Below, piece after piece: positions 31,801 to 34,464 of a stretch of DNA of 34,464 nucleotides. Positions within the stretch are counted from its first letter, which is position 1. Every line of letters begins with the position of its first letter. A program made the position numbers and the translations under genes. This DNA comes from Gnomoniopsis sp. IMI 355080 (Eukaryota; Ascomycota; Sordariomycetes; Diaporthales; Gnomoniaceae). The stretch is taken from assembly GCA_027946555.1 (NCBI GenBank), contig JAPEVC010000306.1, positions 1 to 34,464 on the forward strand, given 5' to 3'. The notes beneath the pieces were generated by a model. That model was not told the origin of the DNA, ran no database searches, and saw nothing but the letters and a program-made list of their open reading frames with translations.

Positions 31801-32487
31801 AATGATCTACTCCCTTGGATGAAATTCGTGAGAATTAATGGATGAATGGTTCCAAGCCTGAAAAACAAGAGTGGGCCCATGAACGTCAACAACCCATGCA
31901 GATACCCCCTCAACCTGCGTACTTTTGGGTAACCTTGCGTATCTATGTCTACGTAAGGTATTCCAAGCCCCGGTCGGTTCTCACCTCAACCTTGCTGCCT
32001 TGTTGACCTCCAAGCCACTTTTGTTTTTTTGGTCTCTCTTAATATGACCATCCACGCAATCCACTCAGCTTTTTGGTGGTCCCTTTCTCTCTCCCACATA
32101 CCTATCCTCGACCGAGTCATTCTCTGAGCTGCGTTTGCTGCGCCTTAGTATATGCTACTATTAGTGTCACCACCTCATCTCGCTCCTTCTCGTACGAAGA
32201 CTTTTATACAACCGACCGCTTGGTACACCTGGCTCCACTTTGCTTCTCACGACATTCGAACGTCTAATACAAAATATTCCATCACCCCGGGCCTGCCACC
32301 TGTAGTAATCAAATGAACTTTGGATCGTGAAGACACAAATTACCTTCAGTCTCACCCCCGGATACCATCTCACTTGGCACTTGAAGCAGTCCAGTATTTC
32401 GACCAAATCAGGGAGCCTTGGCAATTTTACCGAAAACCATCACACATCCTCCTTCCTCAGGGTTTCCGGCCTCTATCATCCGCCATT

Positions 32488-33375
32488 ATGAAGCCGATAA
32501 CAACCCTTGTCCTCTCCGCCTTCCTCGCCACCACATCCTTCGCCCTCACAATACCCATCCCCGGCATTTCCAGCCTCCTCGAAGCACGTCGGTCAAAGCA
32601 ACCTGTCGGCGCGCCAAAGTACTTCCACGAACCCGGCGGTAATGATGAGTTGGGTCATTATGATGGCCGCTACTTCGCCGGCGTCGTCAAGTACGACGAC
32701 CACCTTGTCAACCTGCGCCATCTCGTTCGCAGTTATTTGACCGTTTTCCGTGCTCTTGGCGTCGACACCTGGCTCGCCCATGGAACTTTACTGGGCTGGT
32801 GGTGGAATGGCCAGATCATGCCGTGGGACTACGACCTCGACACCCAGGTGACAGCATCCTCCCTCCTGTACTTGGGCGAGCATTACAACCGCACGATGCA
32901 CGAGTACCGCTACCTGGACGATGAGACCGGCGAGGAGCGCACAAAGGTCTATCTGCTGGACGTAAACCCGAACATTGTCGACCGGGACCGCGGCAACGGC
33001 ATGAACGTCATTGATGCTCGCTGGATTGACACGAGCACGGGCATGTTCATCGATATCACCGGCCTGGCTGAGCGGGATCCTTCGCGTGCACCTGGCGTGT
33101 GGGCATGCAAGAACAACCACCGCTACAAGACGACACAGCTGTACCCCATGCGTGAGACCGAGTTCGAGGGCGTGCCCGCGCTGGTTCCATATGAATTTGA
33201 TACGATGCTTGTGGAGGAGTATGGCAAGAAGAGTCTGGTGACAACGACTTGGCAGGGGTAAGTACTCAATTCTGTTCCTCGAGATCTTTTGCTTTGAAGG
33301 ATCGTGGGGCTAACTGTTATTCTTGTCAGGCACAAATGGGACCCGTCAGTCAAGGAATGGGTCAAGCAGAAATGA
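32488..33375 (+). CDS. Secreted LicD-domain protein
   Basis: LicD-family protein of the nucleotidyltransferase type. Bacterial LicD transfers phosphocholine, and fungal relatives (including the Mnn4 group) act in mannosyl-phosphate transfer to glycans; the substrate here is unknown. Two exons, 32488-33257 and 33330-33375, with a 72-nt GT-AG intron (33258-33329, phase 2); 271 residues. The N-terminus MKPITTLVLSAFLATTSFAL looks like a signal peptide. The core motif WLAHGTLLGWWWNGQIMPWDYDLD (95-118) carries the likely metal-binding D114, D116 and D118. The frame upstream has no ATG, which supports the start. The last exon encodes only GHKWDPSVKEWVKQK; a coding-like stretch in the next frame follows the stop at once (see findings), so the C-terminus may be frameshifted. 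It stands alone at the edge of a 6 kb gene-poor region. Confidence 0.88.
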
Positions 33376-34205
33376 GGATAACGACGAATGGTGGATTATG
33401 CACCACACAAAATTATTGCCGACCGAGTCTGAACAGTGACTCACGACGTGGACCTCAAGATATGGTCTCGCTGTCCTGGCATGTCTTTCGCGATCTGCCT
33501 CGGAAGACTCGAGCGAGTGCGCATCGAGCGCTGGGCACATTGCCCAGAACTAAGCACTATCCACGAACTCGAACCAGCATCTAACAGCTTGGAAGTCGAG
33601 GGACAATTCCGACTCAATCCAGCTGCGTTCCGCACAAATTCAACGGTATCGCCAGCAGATCGGCATACTACGTACCTACGCATCCGCCTCTTTGGCAATT
33701 TGACATTCCAACATGGCGAATAGGCGAGATCAAGGGCTTGACGATTTATTCTTTTGGGCAAAGCACATGAAAAGCATCAAAAGGCGTTTATTGAGGTGTG
33801 CAAGATAGAGGTCGTCTGAGCATGGATACGTGAAGGATCCAAGTCTTGTTGAGGCACGGCAGATGTACGCCCCACGTTCCGGTATCTAGCCAGATTTGGG
33901 AGCATTATGAACCATATCCAGAGCGAGCGGGAAGGTATCAAGGTCTAGAAACATGGCTGTTGATTTGTAGCTGCATTGTAGAACATTTTCGAGGAGGAAG
34001 CAAAACATGATACCCAAATTATCCAATATAGTCTTTTGAAGCAATTTACAAGATAGTCTGTCTGTGTCTTGGTCGTAGTTGCGTATGAGTTGTGTGCACC
34101 AACATTAGCCGAAGCGGTAGTTCAATATGATGAACCTCTATTTACTACGTGAGAAGTTTCTCAGCTATAAGGTAGAAATTTTCACACATGAGCAACGATC
34201 TCCAC
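33376..34205. other. Intergenic after the LicD gene
   Basis: 830 bp that should hold the LicD 3' UTR and the 3' flank of the right-edge gene. Open frames of about 95-106 codons overlap on opposite strands and show no domain. The second half is AT-rich. Confidence 0.45.
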
Positions 34206-34464
34206 CTACGTCGTCCTACTTCCCCCCTCGCCTCCATCCTCCGGCGGCGGCGGTGCAGACCTTCCGTCCCGCGCCCTCTTCATCCTCTCCTCCGCCGCCT
34301 TGGCAATCACATCCCTCCTACTCAACCCTTGCGCCGCGGAATCCGCTGCACTCGCCGCACTCGCCGCACTCCCACCCCCCAACACATACGTCCCACCCGT
34401 CCAACCCCCAAGATCCGGTACATCCACCGCCTCCACCACCTCCCCCCCGCCGCACGGCTCCCAC
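34206..34464 (-). CDS. Partial unknown protein, C-terminal end
   Basis: An open frame enters from the right edge and stops at 34206, giving at least 86 C-terminal residues. It reads EPCGGGEVVEAVDVPDLGG, then a Gly/Ala-rich stretch with an SAASAASAADSAA repeat, then a charged segment LSRRDVIAKAAEERMKRARDG and a Pro/Glu/Gly-rich end. Strong GC bias (GCG, GGG, GAG) fits coding sequence. The middle charged helix with AAEERM resembles the tail of several nuclear or ubiquitin-linked proteins, but I do not recognise the family. The true start lies outside the window, and an ATG is absent in the visible part. Confidence 0.5.
   Translation of the reverse strand, partial: WEPCGGGEVVEAVDVPDLGGWTGGTYVLGGGSAASAASAADSAAQGLSRRDVIAKAAEERMKRARDGRSAPPPPEDGGEGGSRTT

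Larger units (their letters stand above)
26543..32487. other. Gene-poor region of nearly 6 kb
   Basis: No confident gene. It begins with the RPS6 3' UTR. The part from about 27500 to 28300 is visibly AT-rich. 28343-28819 holds several ACCTAGGT/AGGTACCT palindromes, and a run of eleven G lies at 28496-28506. Weak coding-like signals are a phase-consistent two-exon minus-strand frame (28882-29510), a 97-codon minus-strand ATG frame (29966-30259) and a plus-strand frame with two stops (30931-31314); these are reported as findings only. A word at about 27611-27621 matches a Pol III A-box, but no T-arm follows. The last 500 bp before 32488 are the LicD gene promoter and CT-rich leader. Confidence 0.5.

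Noticed and set aside
26543..32487. Transposon or secondary-metabolite cluster in the gene-poor region
   Set aside because: No transposase, reverse transcriptase, terminal repeats or biosynthetic enzyme could be recognised in any frame.

Overview
The window is nuclear DNA of a filamentous ascomycete (Pezizomycotina, most likely Sordariomycetes). The evidence is short GT-AG introns of about 52 to 161 nt, intergenic gaps of 0.5 to 6 kb, and proteins whose closest remembered relatives are fungal: a Sen54 tRNA-splicing subunit, a fungal Hsf1, fungal-type Cwc27, Ctf8, and a secreted LicD-domain protein. I recognise ten complete protein genes, one partial recognised gene at the left edge, one partial unknown gene at the right edge, and one intron-containing tRNA gene. 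Nothing indicates a mitochondrial, bacterial or viral origin, and I see no intact transposon, secondary-metabolite cluster or CRISPR array.

Layout from left to right. 1-1480 (-) is SEN54, running off the edge, followed by tRNA-Leu(UAG) with a 19-nt intron (2184-2281, -). 3181-3745 (-) is a PPIL3-type cyclophilin. After a 2.4 kb gap comes an arrestin-domain gene (6129-7504, +), whose first exon is hidden upstream of the longest open frame. A 2.6 kb gap precedes HSF1 (10135-12623, -), with its own 2.6 kb upstream region. CWC27 (15273-16928, -) and the V-ATPase B subunit gene (17517-19405, +) diverge from a 588 bp shared promoter region that contains a tRNA-like inverted repeat. A secreted aldose 1-epimerase (20633-21955, +) and CTF8 (22500-22928, +) follow. 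DPH1 (23430-24834, -) and RPS6 (25306-26542, +) diverge from a 471 bp shared region. Then comes a gene-poor stretch of almost 6 kb (26543-32487) with palindromic ACCTAGGT-type words and faint coding-like remnants, then a secreted LicD-family gene (32488-33375, +), and a partial low-complexity frame on the minus strand at the right edge.

The genes are mostly housekeeping and do not form an obvious pathway. Two loose themes are visible: RNA processing (SEN54, an intron-bearing tRNA, two spliceosome-type cyclophilins) and translation (RPS6 head-to-head with DPH1, which modifies eEF2). I did not find a convincing novel system. The most useful second looks are the corrected arrestin start, the possible frameshifted tail of the LicD gene, the tRNA-like element in the CWC27/VMA2 promoter, and possible decayed coding sequence near 31 kb. 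All gene models come from reading the sequence by eye; no database search or transcript data were available.
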